From the NCBI RefSeq assembly GCF_013166595.1, contig NZ_JABKKG010000002.1:1-64000 (forward strand): a stretch of DNA of 64,000 nt, in the 5' to 3' direction. This DNA is from Palleniella intestinalis. GTDB lineage: Bacteria > Bacteroidota > Bacteroidia > Bacteroidales > Bacteroidaceae. Made by a program: the position numbers and the translations under genes. Positions 17,789 through 27,148 of the stretch are shown here, piece by piece. Position 1 is the stretch's first letter; each line of letters begins with the position of its first letter. The notes under the pieces are model-generated. The model was given only the letters and a program-made list of their open reading frames with translations. It was not told the origin of the DNA and ran no database searches.

Positions 17789-20275
17789 ATGGAAGAAAAT
17801 ACAGTACAAAACCCTACAAACAATATCATTACAGAGGCAGAGGAGAACTCCACGTTTAACCTACAGAGTATACTTGCCATCTTTATCCTCAACTGGCAAT
17901 GGTTCGTTCTGTCTGTCGTAATATGCTTTGCCGCCGGTATCGTATATATAAAGTATCAGGCACCAATATACCAAACAAATACTAAAATATTCATACAGGA
18001 CAACAACAGCAAGTCTGCCGGCACCCTTGATGTAGAGAACCTTGGCTTGATTTCAAACTCCAGCGGTCTCAACAATGAAATGGAAATCCTATCATCCCAT
18101 TCCATTGCTCTCAACGCCGTCAAGAAGCTGAAACTGTACACAACTTACAAAATTGACGGAAAATTCAGAGACCAACTGGTATATGGTAGCCAACCATTCA
18201 TTGTTGACCTTGATGCAGCCTCTATTGACAAACTTACCTCCCCTATCAGTTTGGAGATAAAGTTTAAGAATGGAAACTACATCATTACAGGTCAATATAC
18301 AGGTAAAAACCAGCAAGGGCAAGTAGGTCCACATTCTATCAATACCACCATAAACTCCATTCCTGCCCAGATTCCAACTGCAGCCGGCACTATAAGGATT
18401 ACTAAAAACCCGAACAGTGAATGGAGTTGGGGAAGCAAGTCTTTGCATGTAACAATAAATTCCCCAAAAGCTGTTGCTGACGTATATTCCAAACTAATAG
18501 CAGTAGCACCAGTTGGAAAGGCATCATCAATAGTGCTCATCACACTGAATGACGAGTCTCCGAAAAGAGCCATGGACTATCTCAGCCAATTGGTTAAGAG
18601 TTATAATGAAGAAGCTAATGCGGACAAGAACACAATTGCAATCCGTACTGAAGAATTCATTAACAGCCGCTTGGAAAAAATAAGTGCAGAACTTGGAGAG
18701 ACAGAAAGCCAGCTGGAAAACTTCAAACGCCAGAACCAGGTTTTCGAGGTCAATACAAATGCTTCTAACGCGATGTCGCTGACAACAAACTATGAGCAGC
18801 AATTGGCAGACATATCCACACAAATCTCTTTGCTCAACAGCATCAAGGATTATATGGGTATGCCACAAAACAAGTACCAGACATTGCCTTCAAATGTAGG
18901 ACTTAGCGACCAAACAGCATCAGCACTCATAAGCCAATACAACCAGGTGGCACTTGAGCGCAGCCGTCTTATGCGTACCGCAAGCGAGAACAGTCCTACA
19001 GTAGCCCCACTCACAGATCAGCTCAACACTCTTACAGCAAGTATCAGCAACGCAATCCAGCAGGCAAAGAAAAACCTGCAGATACAGAATAATGCCTTAA
19101 AGTCACAACTTGCAAAATACAATGCGCAGGTACAGGCATCACCTACTCAAGAGCGTATTCTCAACAAAATCGGAAGACAACAGGAAGTCAGCTCCGGATT
19201 GTACCTGATGCTCCTCCAAAAGCGTGAGGAGAACTCTATCTCACTTGCTGCAACTGCAAACAAAGGAAAGATAATTGACGAACCGAGCCTTGTAGGAAAG
19301 ATTGCGCCTAAAGAAAACAATATCATGCTTATGGCAATTGTTCTCGGTATCGCAATACCGTTTGGCATATTACTCCTCATACAGCTGATGCGTTACAAGA
19401 TATCAGTGCGCGATGATGTTGAGAAACTTACCAAGCTTCCTATCGCCGGTGACATTCCAATCGCAAGTGAGGCAGTCAAGACAAAAGCCGGTATCGTTGT
19501 GCATGAGAACACAAACAATATGATTACCGAGGTGTTCCGAAGCCTGCGTACAAACATACTCTTTACCATAAAGGAAACAGAGAAAGTCATCATGGTAACA
19601 TCAAGTACAGCCGGTGAAGGAAAGACATTCATAGCATCTAACCTTGGAGTAAGCCTTGCGCTCCTTGGCAAGAAAGTTGTCATCGTGGGTCTTGATGTCC
19701 GTAAACCACGACTCGCCGAACTCTTCGGAGTAAAGGACAAAGTACACGGCATCACACCGTTGCTTACAAAGAGCATTGTCACTGAACAGGATGTAAAAGG
19801 TAATATCCTGAACTCCGGAGTAAACGGAAATCTTGATGTACTCTTTGCCGGTCCTATCCCACCGAACCCGGCAGAGTTGGTGACAAGAGAATCTCTTGAC
19901 ACTGTCTTTGAACACCTCAAGGATCTCTATGACTATATCATTGTGGATACTCCGCCATTTGGTATCGTTACTGACACATTAAGTATTGCCCGTGTCGCTG
20001 ACGCAACATTATGTGTCTGCCGTGCAGAGTACACTCCAAAGGCAGCCTTCGGTTATATAAACCAATTGGCAACAGAGAAGAAACTCACAAATATGTCCAT
20101 AGCTATCAACTGTATTGACTTCACAAAGAAAACACACAGTTATACATACGGCTACGGCAAGTATGGAAAATACGGAAGCTATGGCAAGTATGGACATTAC
20201 GGACACTATGGAAGCTACGGCAATTATGCAAGCAGCCACTACAGTTCTCCGAATGACAATTCCATAAAGAAATAA
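17789..20275 (+). CDS. Wzc-like tyrosine autokinase and chain-length regulator
   Basis: An 828-residue inner-membrane protein that controls export and length of surface polysaccharide. The Wzz domain lies between two membrane helices (about residues 34-54 and 511-531), with a periplasmic coiled coil (about 290-450). The cytoplasmic BY-kinase has Walker A AGEGKT (608-613), VIVGLDVRKPRLA (Walker A') and YDYIIVDTPPFG (Walker B). The tail (about residues 785-828) is a run of Y-G-x units with 12 tyrosines, the autophosphorylation cluster, and is unusually rich and regular. No Wza-type export protein is adjacent. A terminator follows directly. Confidence 0.92.
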   Translation: MEENTVQNPTNNIITEAEENSTFNLQSILAIFILNWQWFVLSVVICFAAGIVYIKYQAPIYQTNTKIFIQDNNSKSAGTLDVENLGLISNSSGLNNEMEILSSHSIALNAVKKLKLYTTYKIDGKFRDQLVYGSQPFIVDLDAASIDKLTSPISLEIKFKNGNYIITGQYTGKNQQGQVGPHSINTTINSIPAQIPTAAGTIRITKNPNSEWSWGSKSLHVTINSPKAVADVYSKLIAVAPVGKASSIVLITLNDESPKRAMDYLSQLVKSYNEEANADKNTIAIRTEEFINSRLEKISAELGETESQLENFKRQNQVFEVNTNASNAMSLTTNYEQQLADISTQISLLNSIKDYMGMPQNKYQTLPSNVGLSDQTASALISQYNQVALERSRLMRTASENSPTVAPLTDQLNTLTASISNAIQQAKKNLQIQNNALKSQLAKYNAQVQASPTQERILNKIGRQQEVSSGLYLMLLQKREENSISLAATANKGKIIDEPSLVGKIAPKENNIMLMAIVLGIAIPFGILLLIQLMRYKISVRDDVEKLTKLPIAGDIPIASEAVKTKAGIVVHENTNNMITEVFRSLRTNILFTIKETEKVIMVTSSTAGEGKTFIASNLGVSLALLGKKVVIVGLDVRKPRLAELFGVKDKVHGITPLLTKSIVTEQDVKGNILNSGVNGNLDVLFAGPIPPNPAELVTRESLDTVFEHLKDLYDYIIVDTPPFGIVTDTLSIARVADATLCVCRAEYTPKAAFGYINQLATEKKLTNMSIAINCIDFTKKTHSYTYGYGKYGKYGSYGKYGHYGHYGSYGNYASSHYSSPNDNSIKK

Positions 20276-20297
20276 TCCGACACAAACCATACAATAT

Positions 20298-20340
20298 GGT
20301 GTCCCTATACAAGGAAAATGTAGAGGGACACCTTTATTTT
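20298..20340 (+). terminator. Terminator of the capsule/EPS operon
   Basis: A stem pairs GGTGTCCCT with AGGGACACC and is followed by TTTATTTT. Confidence 0.8.
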
Positions 20341-20456
20341 GGCAGCTGCAGGAAACCAAACTTACTGAAAAGCAAACCACCAACCAGACAAGAGAGAACA
20401 AATACATCAGAAACAATATTGACAATCAATCAGTATCTGAAAAAAACATATGACAT

Positions 20457-20894
20457 ATGACAATCGCTATCGATTTTGACGGAACAATCGTAACACACGA
20501 ATACCCCAACATTGGTGAAGAACAGCCTTTTGCAATAGAGACACTGAAGATGCTCATTGCTGACAAGCACCGCCTGATATTATGGACAGTACGTGAGGGA
20601 GAACTTCTTGATGAAGCCATACAATGGTGCAGGGAAAGAGGAGTTGAGTTCTGGGCAGTAAACAGAGATTACCCGGAAGAGGAGCGTGAGAAGAACGATA
20701 TCTATTCACGCAAACTGAAAGTTGACATGTTCATTGATGACCGCAACGTCGGAGGGCTTCCTGATTGGGGAACAATCTACCAGATGATTAAAGAGAACAA
20801 GACCTACAACGACATCATGTTCGAGACAACACAAAACGATCCTTATCAGCAAAATCCCAATGATAAGCCCAAGAAAAAATGGTGGCAGTTCTGA
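20457..20894 (+). CDS. Small HAD-like phosphatase (BT_0820 type)
   Basis: A 145-residue single-domain HAD protein resembling the structurally solved Bacteroides protein BT_0820, as I recall it. The nucleophile motif DFDGTIV is at residues 6-12. Motif II is probably in LWTVREGE, and the acidic metal motif in KVDMFIDDRNVGG. There is no cap domain of note, so the substrate could be large. The C-terminal tail is rich in N, Q, P and K. It follows the EPS operon after a terminator, so a role in polysaccharide synthesis is possible but not shown. Confidence 0.8.
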   Translation: MTIAIDFDGTIVTHEYPNIGEEQPFAIETLKMLIADKHRLILWTVREGELLDEAIQWCRERGVEFWAVNRDYPEEEREKNDIYSRKLKVDMFIDDRNVGGLPDWGTIYQMIKENKTYNDIMFETTQNDPYQQNPNDKPKKKWWQF

Positions 20895-21187
20895 ACTGTA
20901 GAATCAGTTCTAAATTATAGGTGTCCGGTAAAACGCAAAATATATCTCTGATTGTGTACGCAATGGCCGGATATTTCTGTACAGAGAACCGCGTTAGCGG
21001 TGGCAAGAGAGTAGCCGTGGGCGTACCCACGGAAGACTTGTAGGAGAAAGTTTTGGCGGTTTTGTTTTTCAACTCAGCCCTTTCCCTATTATGTAACGTT
21101 CATGGGAGATACTCAATTTTGAGCATCTCCCATGAACGTTTTTATGAAGCAATTTGATTATTCGATTGTATGCAGACAGCCATAAAG
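20895..21187. other. Intergenic region with short palindromes
   Basis: Convergent spacer. CCGCGTTAGCGG and CCGTGGGCGTACCCACGG near 20988-21033, and GGTGTCCGGTAAAA near 20921, resemble pieces of the dispersed palindromic elements elsewhere in the window. It ends in the terminator at 21095-21145. Confidence 0.55.
21095..21145. terminator. Bidirectional terminator
   Basis: A perfect 16-bp stem, AACGTTCATGGGAGAT with ATCTCCCATGAACGTT (21095-21110 and 21125-21140). An inner CTCAA/TTGAG stem extends it and T residues follow. It serves the convergent HAD and Crp-like genes. Confidence 0.85.
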
Positions 21188-21778
21188 TTACATCGGCTGT
21201 GCACGGACACGTGACAGAGTTTCAGGTGTCATCTGCAAATACGATGCAATGAACACCAACGGAGCACGCAAAGCAACCTGTGGCATCAGTTTGCAGAAGC
21301 GCACATACCTGCCATGCGCAGTCTCAAATCTTACAAGGTCAGCATGAATCTGGGAATTTATAAGAGATTCCTCAAGGATTTTCCTGTACAAGATTTGAAT
21401 ATTATTATTATGCAGAGCCACATGCTCAAGACTCTTCTTTGGCATAGCGAATATATATGTGTTCTCAAGAGCCGTAAGTTCCTGTTGTGTAGGAATCTCC
21501 TCAAACAAACTTTGAATACTCATGCATATTGTACCATCCACCCCGAAATGCTCCGTCACCTCCTTGTTATTCTTAACATAATGTTGACGCACAAGTCCCT
21601 GATGTATGTAATATATATATTTACATACTTCACCAGTCGAAAGGATTTTCTTGCCCTTTGGAAAATTCATAGGCACAAGTATATTCTCCAGTTCGTCCAG
21701 CTCATCGTGAGTCATGGTACTGTACTTACGCGCCAGTTCACGTGCCACATCTCTGGTAGCAATAATTTGTTGCTTCAT
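21188..21778 (-). CDS. Crp/Fnr-family transcription regulator
   Basis: A 196-residue protein with an N-terminal cyclic-nucleotide-binding-like beta roll (PKGKKILSTGEVCKYIYYIHQGLVRQHYV, about residues 35-63), a dimerisation helix and a short C-terminal helix-turn-helix (APLVFIASYLQMTPETLSRVRAQ, about 173-195). This is the common Bacteroidetes subtype, whose ligand is usually unknown. It has no Fe-S cysteines of the Fnr type. It is a single gene downstream of lepA on the same strand, with 153 bp between them. Confidence 0.85.
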   Translation of the reverse strand: MKQQIIATRDVARELARKYSTMTHDELDELENILVPMNFPKGKKILSTGEVCKYIYYIHQGLVRQHYVKNNKEVTEHFGVDGTICMSIQSLFEEIPTQQELTALENTYIFAMPKKSLEHVALHNNNIQILYRKILEESLINSQIHADLVRFETAHGRYVRFCKLMPQVALRAPLVFIASYLQMTPETLSRVRAQPM

Positions 21779-21931
21779 AGTGTTAATCCCTGTTAGTTTT
21801 AATTTTGTTATTAGTATTCAAACATTGCCATTAGCTCTTATATATATATATTACCTTATGTTTATCATCCATTTGATTTCATGCACAAGCTATTACAACC
21901 ATTCTCGTTATTCAACAGTGTCAGAATTCTA

Positions 21932-23734
21932 TCAATCAAGCTTCAATACTGCGAGGAAGGCCTTCTGTGGCACCTCCACATTACCAATCTGCTTCATACG
22001 CTTCTTTCCTTTCTTCTGCTTCTCCAACAGTTTGCGCTTTCGGGAGACATCTCCGCCATAGCACTTTGCAGTAACATCCTTCCTGACACACTTTATTGTT
22101 TCGCGTGCCACGATTTTTGCACCGATAGCTGCCTGAATGGCAATGTCAAACTGCTGACGCGGAATCAGTTCCTTCAGCTTTTCACACATACGCCTTCCCA
22201 ATCCCACGGCATTGTCCACATGTGTCAAGGCAGAAAGAGCGTCAACACTCTCACCATTCAGCAATATGTCCAACTTAGCAAGTTTTGAAGGCCTGAAGCC
22301 ATCGATGTGGTAATCAAACGAAGCATATCCCTTCGAGATAGACTTCAGTTTGTCATAGAAATCAATAACTATCTCACCCAATGGAAGATGGAAATGAATC
22401 TCTACACGGTTGCCGGATATGTATTCCTGCTTTATGAGTTCGCCACGCTTGTCAAGACAAAGCGTCATTATAGGACCTATATAAGCGGTATCCGTGATTA
22501 TTGTCGCATATATATAAGGCTCCTCGATATGGTCTATCGACATCAAGTCCGGAAGTCCGGAAGGATTGTGCACCTCTTTCTGCTCGCCATGCTTGTCATA
22601 CACCATGTACGACACGTTAGGCACAGTGGTGATAACATCCATGTTGAACTCACGGTCAAGGCGTTCCTGCACAATCTCCATGTGGAGAAGCCCGAGGAAG
22701 CCGCAACGGAATCCGAAGCCAAGTGCCACGGATGACTCCGGCATGAATGTCAATGATGCATCGTTAAGCTGCAGTTTCTCAAGCGAAGCGCGAAGATTCT
22801 CATAATCAGAAGGGTCTATCGGATAGACACCGGCAAAAACCATGGACTTCACTTCCTGGAAACCGGAGATTGCCTTACTGCAAGGATTGTCTATGTGAGT
22901 GATAGTGTCACCCACCTGAACCTCCTTTGCATTCTTTATACCGCTTATAATATAACCTACCTCGCCCGTCGTCAGCTGCTTTTTAGGCATCATGTTCATC
23001 TTCAATACTCCGACCTCATCAGCCACATATTCCATGCCTGTATTGAAGAACTTCACCTTATCACCTTTCTTTATAGAACCGTTCTCTATCTTGAAATAAG
23101 CGATAATTCCACGGAAAGAGTTGAACACTGAGTCGAAAATCAAGGCTTGCAATGGCGCATCCTTATCACCTTCCGGTGCCGGCACACGCTCCACGACAGC
23201 GTCAAGCACTTCTTTCACGCCTTCCCCTGTCTTTCCTGATGCCCGGAGTATATCCTCCCTCTTGCATCCTATCAGCTCTATGATTTCATCCTCGACCTCG
23301 TCAGGCATAGCTGACGGCATGTCAATCTTGTTGATTACAGGAATAATCTCCAAATCCTGCTCGATAGCCATGTACAGGTTTGAGATTGTCTGTGCCTGAA
23401 CGCCTTGTGTCGCATCGACAACAAGCAAGGCTCCCTCACAGGCAGCTATCGAACGGCTCACTTCGTAAGAGAAATCGACATGCCCCGGAGTGTCTATCAG
23501 ATTGAGTACATACTGTCCTTTCTCAAAGTCAGGGTGTTCATTCTCATACCCATACTCCATCTGTATGGCATGGCTCTTGATTGTTATGCCGCGTTCCTGC
23601 TCCAAATCCATATCGTCCAACATCTGCCCTTGCGTCACCTCTATGGTTTTTGTATACTCCAGCAGACGGTCTGCCAGTGTGCTTTTACCGTGGTCTATAT
23701 GGGCTATGATACAGAAATTTCTTATGTGTTTCAT
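21932..23734 (-). CDS. lepA: Elongation factor 4 (LepA)
   Basis: About 600 residues, the usual length. It is a ribosome-associated GTPase that acts in translation and subunit biogenesis. Motifs include [10 protein letters not shown] (G1), RGITIKSHA (G2), [12 protein letters not shown] (G3) and NKID (G4), then the EF-G-like domains and the LepA-specific C-terminus ending in [20 protein letters not shown]. The start at 23734 ([16 protein letters not shown]) matches family members; the frame is open 28 codons further upstream. A very good promoter lies about 105 bp upstream. Confidence 0.97.
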   Translation of the reverse strand: MKHIRNFCIIAHIDHGKSTLADRLLEYTKTIEVTQGQMLDDMDLEQERGITIKSHAIQMEYGYENEHPDFEKGQYVLNLIDTPGHVDFSYEVSRSIAACEGALLVVDATQGVQAQTISNLYMAIEQDLEIIPVINKIDMPSAMPDEVEDEIIELIGCKREDILRASGKTGEGVKEVLDAVVERVPAPEGDKDAPLQALIFDSVFNSFRGIIAYFKIENGSIKKGDKVKFFNTGMEYVADEVGVLKMNMMPKKQLTTGEVGYIISGIKNAKEVQVGDTITHIDNPCSKAISGFQEVKSMVFAGVYPIDPSDYENLRASLEKLQLNDASLTFMPESSVALGFGFRCGFLGLLHMEIVQERLDREFNMDVITTVPNVSYMVYDKHGEQKEVHNPSGLPDLMSIDHIEEPYIYATIITDTAYIGPIMTLCLDKRGELIKQEYISGNRVEIHFHLPLGEIVIDFYDKLKSISKGYASFDYHIDGFRPSKLAKLDILLNGESVDALSALTHVDNAVGLGRRMCEKLKELIPRQQFDIAIQAAIGAKIVARETIKCVRKDVTAKCYGGDVSRKRKLLEKQKKGKKRMKQIGNVEVPQKAFLAVLKLD

Positions 23735-23837
23735 ATATTTATGTTGGATAATGACAAAATTATGCTGTGTGTCTGAAAAACACGTTCTTACAATCCACCT
23801 CGGAAGGACAAAGCCCAATAAGGCGAATAATACACTG

Positions 23838-23869
23838 CAAATTTACAAATAAAAAATGATTTTTGTCAA
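23838..23869 (-). promoter_or_regulatory. Promoter of lepA
   Basis: Read on minus: TTG (CAA at 23867-23869), 21 bp, TAAATTTG (CAAATTTA at 23838-23845). Confidence 0.75.
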
Positions 23870-23896
23870 TCTTATTAATATTTTTTACGAAATAAA

Positions 23897-23928
23897 TTGC
23901 GCAAATTGAAATAAAAGACGTAACTTTG
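23897..23928 (+). promoter_or_regulatory. Promoter of the queuosine transporter gene
   Basis: TTG at 23897-23899, 21 bp, TAACTTTG at 23921-23928. Transcription would begin near 23935, just before the riboswitch. Confidence 0.75.
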
Positions 23929-23943
23929 CAACCAATTTTGTGG

Positions 23944-23980
23944 AATGGGTGCTTGGTAACCCCATTTAAATAAAAACAAG
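23944..23980 (+). promoter_or_regulatory. PreQ1-I riboswitch
   Basis: A very compact H-type pseudoknot. P1 pairs AATGGG (23944-23949) with CCCATT (23961-23966). The loop CTTG (23952-23955) pairs with CAAG (23977-23980) across an A-rich linker. TAACCCCA closely matches the known Thermoanaerobacter preQ1-I aptamer. The last helix ends 3 nt before the ATG of the transporter gene, so ligand binding should hide the translation start. It lies between a good promoter and a queuosine-precursor transporter. Confidence 0.85.
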
Positions 23981-23983
23981 AAC

Positions 23984-24667
23984 ATGAAAAAAAACAATTC
24001 ACAGGTGAGCCTGCTCTTTATGCTTTTCAGCATGCTTTTCACCGTATGCCTCATCGCAGCCAACCTTTTCGAGACAAAGCAAATACAGTTTTTCAACCAC
24101 AGCCAGACGGGAGGGCTCATCATCTTCCCCATCAGCTACATCATCAATGATGTGGTCTGCGAGGTCTGGGGCTACAGCAAGGCACGCATCCTGATATGGC
24201 TTGGCTTCCTGATGAACTTCTTCTTCGTCTCAGCAGGAGCATTATGCGACTGGCTTCCCGGTGCAGACTACTGGACAGGCGAAGAAGGATTCCATGCCAT
24301 CTTCGGCCTTGCCCCACGCATAGCGGCGGCTTCCTTCGCGGCATTCATCTGCGGTTCGTTCGTCAACGCTTATGTCATGTCCAAGATGAAGATTTGGAAT
24401 CAAGGGCGAAACTTCTCGCTGCGTGCCATTCTCAGCACTGTTTTCGGTGAGAGTGTCGATTCTCTGATATTCTTCCCGCTGGCACTCTACGGAGTTGTCC
24501 CTACCGAAGAGTTGCCATGGCTCATGTGCTATCAGGTTCTGTTGAAGACAGGCTATGAAATCATCGTGCTTCCGCTGACAATCCGCATAGTGCGTTGGGT
24601 CAAGAGATATGAGAAAGAAGACATCTATGACAACGACATAACTTACAACATATTCAAGGTGTTCTGA
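23984..24667 (+). CDS. Queuosine precursor transporter (YhhQ/VUT family)
   Basis: A 227-residue membrane protein with about six helices, of the YhhQ (DUF165, vitamin uptake transporter) family that imports preQ0, preQ1 or related queuosine precursors. Recognisable parts are PISYIINDVVCEVWGYSKAR, the acidic-aromatic signature of the family, and FGESVDSLIFFPLAL near the end. The preQ1-I riboswitch directly upstream and queH downstream make the assignment firm. The queC/D/E/F synthesis genes are not in the window, so this looks like a salvage unit. Confidence 0.93.
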   Translation: MKKNNSQVSLLFMLFSMLFTVCLIAANLFETKQIQFFNHSQTGGLIIFPISYIINDVVCEVWGYSKARILIWLGFLMNFFFVSAGALCDWLPGADYWTGEEGFHAIFGLAPRIAAASFAAFICGSFVNAYVMSKMKIWNQGRNFSLRAILSTVFGESVDSLIFFPLALYGVVPTEELPWLMCYQVLLKTGYEIIVLPLTIRIVRWVKRYEKEDIYDNDITYNIFKVF

Positions 24668-24874
24668 TAGCGCATTGTATACACTGACATTCCATTCCAT
24701 ATAACAAGGCAAAAACGAAAGGTTACTTTTCACCATGCAAAGTGTTACTGTTGACATCCTAAAAGGTAACACTTCGCAATGTAAAAGGTAGCCTTTCGCA
24801 ATGCCACTTGACACTATTTTGCAAAACATTAATTATCAAGCATTTATATATTCACCACAAAATATATCCTGAAC
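24668..24874 (+). repeat. GTTACCTTTT-type repeat cluster between yhhQ-like gene and queH
   Basis: Contains AAAGGTTACTTTTCACC, AAAGTGTTACTG, AAAAGGTAACACTTCGCAATG and AAAAGGTAGCCTTTCGCAATG, alternating orientations of one short motif. Related clusters occur near 10150-10235 and 56580-56690. Confidence 0.65.
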
Positions 24875-25534
24875 ATGACAGAAACGCTTCTCCACTGTTG
24901 CTGCGCACCATGCTCATCAGCCATCATCGAATGGATGATGCAACACGATGTGCGCCCTACCCTGTACTATTGCAACCCGAACATCTACCCAGAAGAGGAA
25001 TACATGATACGCAAAAACGAACTGACCCGATATGCCAAGGAACTCGGGCTCAGAGTGATTGACGACGACCATCTTCCGGAATGGGAAGGATGGGAACTAT
25101 ACCATAAGGGCTGGCTCGATGCCATCTGCGGACTTGAGCATGAGCCGGAACGCGGCAAACGATGCCTGAAATGTTTCAAAATCCGTTTGCTTCGCGCCGC
25201 TGAAATCGCTAAGAAAGAAGGATTTGAGATATTCACCACAACCCTTGCTTCAAGCCGTTGGAAAAGTCTTGACCAGATAAACGAAGCCGGACTGTGGGCA
25301 GCCGAACAGGTGAACAATGCTGCAAAAACAGAACAAGAGAAAGTTACCTTTGACACTCACAACTGGCGCAAAGGCGGATTGCAGGAGCGCCGCAACCAAC
25401 TGCTTAAAGAAATCGGCTTCTACAACCAGCTCTATTGCGGATGCGAGTTCAGCCTTGAAGCCATGAAGAAAAAGTTTGCAGGAAACGAATGCTGCGGAAA
25501 AGAGACCCCATCCCAAAGCAATATGCCTGAATAA
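24875..25534 (+). CDS. queH: Epoxyqueuosine reductase QueH
   Basis: A 219-residue enzyme of the DUF208/QueH family, which performs the last step of queuosine synthesis (epoxyqueuosine to queuosine in tRNA) as the B12-independent alternative to QueG. The conserved cysteines are visible: HCCCAPC at residues 7-13, CLKCF in the middle and YCGCEFS near the C-terminus, expected to hold a metal site and a [4Fe-4S] cluster. It is 207 bp downstream of the transporter with no terminator between them, so both are probably under the preQ1 riboswitch promoter. A strong terminator follows. Confidence 0.93.
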   Translation: MTETLLHCCCAPCSSAIIEWMMQHDVRPTLYYCNPNIYPEEEYMIRKNELTRYAKELGLRVIDDDHLPEWEGWELYHKGWLDAICGLEHEPERGKRCLKCFKIRLLRAAEIAKKEGFEIFTTTLASSRWKSLDQINEAGLWAAEQVNNAAKTEQEKVTFDTHNWRKGGLQERRNQLLKEIGFYNQLYCGCEFSLEAMKKKFAGNECCGKETPSQSNMPE

Positions 25535-25540
25535 GAAAGC

Positions 25541-25592
25541 ATTTGCCGGCGTTTTGTATCACAATTCCTGATACAGAACGCCGGCAAATTAT
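25541..25592 (+). terminator. Terminator after queH
   Basis: A 21-bp stem pairs 25541-25561 with 25569-25589 (ATTTGCCGGCG with CGCCGGCAAAT at its base) around a 7-nt loop. Confidence 0.85.
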
Positions 25593-25593
25593 T

Positions 25594-25723
25594 TAACGTG
25601 AGTTCGACGAATTTGCTGTATCTGATAAAAAGCGAAACGCTATAAAAAGCACCGTGAAACGGTGTTTTGATAGCGTTTTTCTCCACTCTGCCGGATAGTT
25701 GCAAATTCGTCAAACTCACGTTA
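25594..25723. repeat. MITE-like element, family 1, short copy
   Basis: 130 bp with 23-bp terminal inverted repeats (25594-25616 and 25701-25723, one mismatch): TAACGTGAGTTCGACG on the left, CGTCAAACTCACGTTA on the right. The interior has the small palindrome GCACCGTGAAACGGTG and GATAGCGTTTTT. Ends and interior are related to 42640-42981. Confidence 0.75.
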
Positions 25724-25724
25724 T

Positions 25725-26915
25725 TTAGAAAGAATAGTTGAATCCGAGGGAAAGATACTCCTTCAACTGGAAATATCCGTAGTCATCATCACGCTTTGTA
25801 CTATCATCAAACCTTGGATAGACAAAGAGCTTCGTGGAGATGAATCGCGAAACTTGCAACGTCACAGTGTTCTCCCACTCCACCTGACTGCGCTTGTACG
25901 ACGTAAAACCATAAAGGCGTGTCTGCCATTTCACCATTTTCGAGAACTGCCATGTCAGGTCTGCAGTAAGCGTGGAACCGTAGTCCCACTGCGAGTGCTT
26001 GCCCACCTTCACGTCGTCCACCAAATCATGAACACCGTTTCTCAATGCGCAGTCGAGACGGTCATAATATTTCAGGTTGGCAGAAACTGGAGAAATATTG
26101 AACGTTCCCGTCAGTTTATTGTTGCACCATGCGACTTTGTAGTCCATACCAAGGGAGAGGTTAAGGTTCAACGGTGAAAGGAAGTCGGAATACACCGTCT
26201 CATCATTGTTCTTGAATCCACGCGTGAACTGTGTCTGCGCTATCATCTGCAATGTATAGTACCAACGTTTCGTTGCCTGCACGCCAAGTTTGGATGTAAG
26301 ACGGATAAGGTCTTCACTGCTTTTGTACTTATGCACAGAATCCTCACGTGACGACTGCATGCCAAGCTTCATTTCCAACTTATTGTCCCACTTCACTTTA
26401 TCCTTGTCATTATAGTTGGCTTGCAATGTCACAGCTCCAATCATGGCATAGTTCGACTCACCTCCCTTATGCCAGTTGTCTGAGACATAATTCTGGAGGA
26501 ACTGCAACGAGTAGTCACCAAAGAAAGTCCAGAAATTCGGTCTCACGACAAACAAGTCGACATTTCCTGCACCAACTGACGGCTCGGCATTGTCATTCTC
26601 CGTAGGCTTGAACACTTCGTCATCCTCAGCCTGATGCGTGAAATCAACATCCTTGCGCACAGGAGCTGTCGGCGAGAAAACTATCCCGCCATCTTTGCGC
26701 AACTTGCCTTCACTGTCCCTGACGAGTTCAGGATGTGCAAGATAAGTCCTCATCATCAGAGTGTCATAGGACATGGCAAGAGAGTCTTTGCCGTCCAAGG
26801 CAAAAATACGGTGGGCGACATCATAATAGTATGTCACCGGAAAGAGCTTCCTTTGGGCACAGACATCGGCACAAAGAAGCATCAGCAGCAGGAAAAGGAA
26901 TTGTTTTTTGTACAT
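25725..26915 (-). CDS. DUF3078 outer-membrane protein
   Basis: A 396-residue protein with a signal peptide (MYKKQFLFLLLMLLCADVCA) and the DUF3078 region typical of Bacteroidetes. The second half alternates polar and hydrophobic residues in aromatic-rich strands and ends in GFNYSF, so it is probably a beta-barrel with a terminal aromatic. Typical blocks are WKGGESNYA-like (NWHKGGESNYAMIG) and LEMKLGMQ. Function unknown. The stop nearly abuts a MITE-like element, whose right end supplies the 3' flank. Confidence 0.85.
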   Translation of the reverse strand: MYKKQFLFLLLMLLCADVCAQRKLFPVTYYYDVAHRIFALDGKDSLAMSYDTLMMRTYLAHPELVRDSEGKLRKDGGIVFSPTAPVRKDVDFTHQAEDDEVFKPTENDNAEPSVGAGNVDLFVVRPNFWTFFGDYSLQFLQNYVSDNWHKGGESNYAMIGAVTLQANYNDKDKVKWDNKLEMKLGMQSSREDSVHKYKSSEDLIRLTSKLGVQATKRWYYTLQMIAQTQFTRGFKNNDETVYSDFLSPLNLNLSLGMDYKVAWCNNKLTGTFNISPVSANLKYYDRLDCALRNGVHDLVDDVKVGKHSQWDYGSTLTADLTWQFSKMVKWQTRLYGFTSYKRSQVEWENTVTLQVSRFISTKLFVYPRFDDSTKRDDDYGYFQLKEYLSLGFNYSF

Positions 26916-26934
26916 TTATTCAAAATTATGAGTG

Positions 26935-26942
26935 CAAAGGTA
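26935..26942 (-). promoter_or_regulatory. -7 element of the DUF3078 gene
   Basis: CAAAGGTA on plus, TACCTTTG on minus, 20 bp upstream of the start codon. No clear -33 TTG. Confidence 0.5.
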
Positions 26943-26982
26943 CTAATTTTAATTAATATTAGAGAATTAAGAATTGAGTTTT

Positions 26983-27013
26983 TTGGATAATTAGTTCTAT
27001 TTTTGTAAATTTG
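26983..27013 (+). promoter_or_regulatory. Promoter of yidC
   Basis: TTG at 26983-26985, 20 bp, TAAATTTG at 27006-27013. The leader to the start at 27149 is about 130 nt. Confidence 0.75.
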
Positions 27014-27148
27014 CACGAATTTTATCTTATAGATAATGGAAGGCAGCATGCCGTAACGTTAAAATGATAATGCTGTGCACAGACAAAGGTTTTCATGGTG
27101 GACGGCATGGATATTTTCTGAAACAATAAAAAACAATCAAAAATAACA

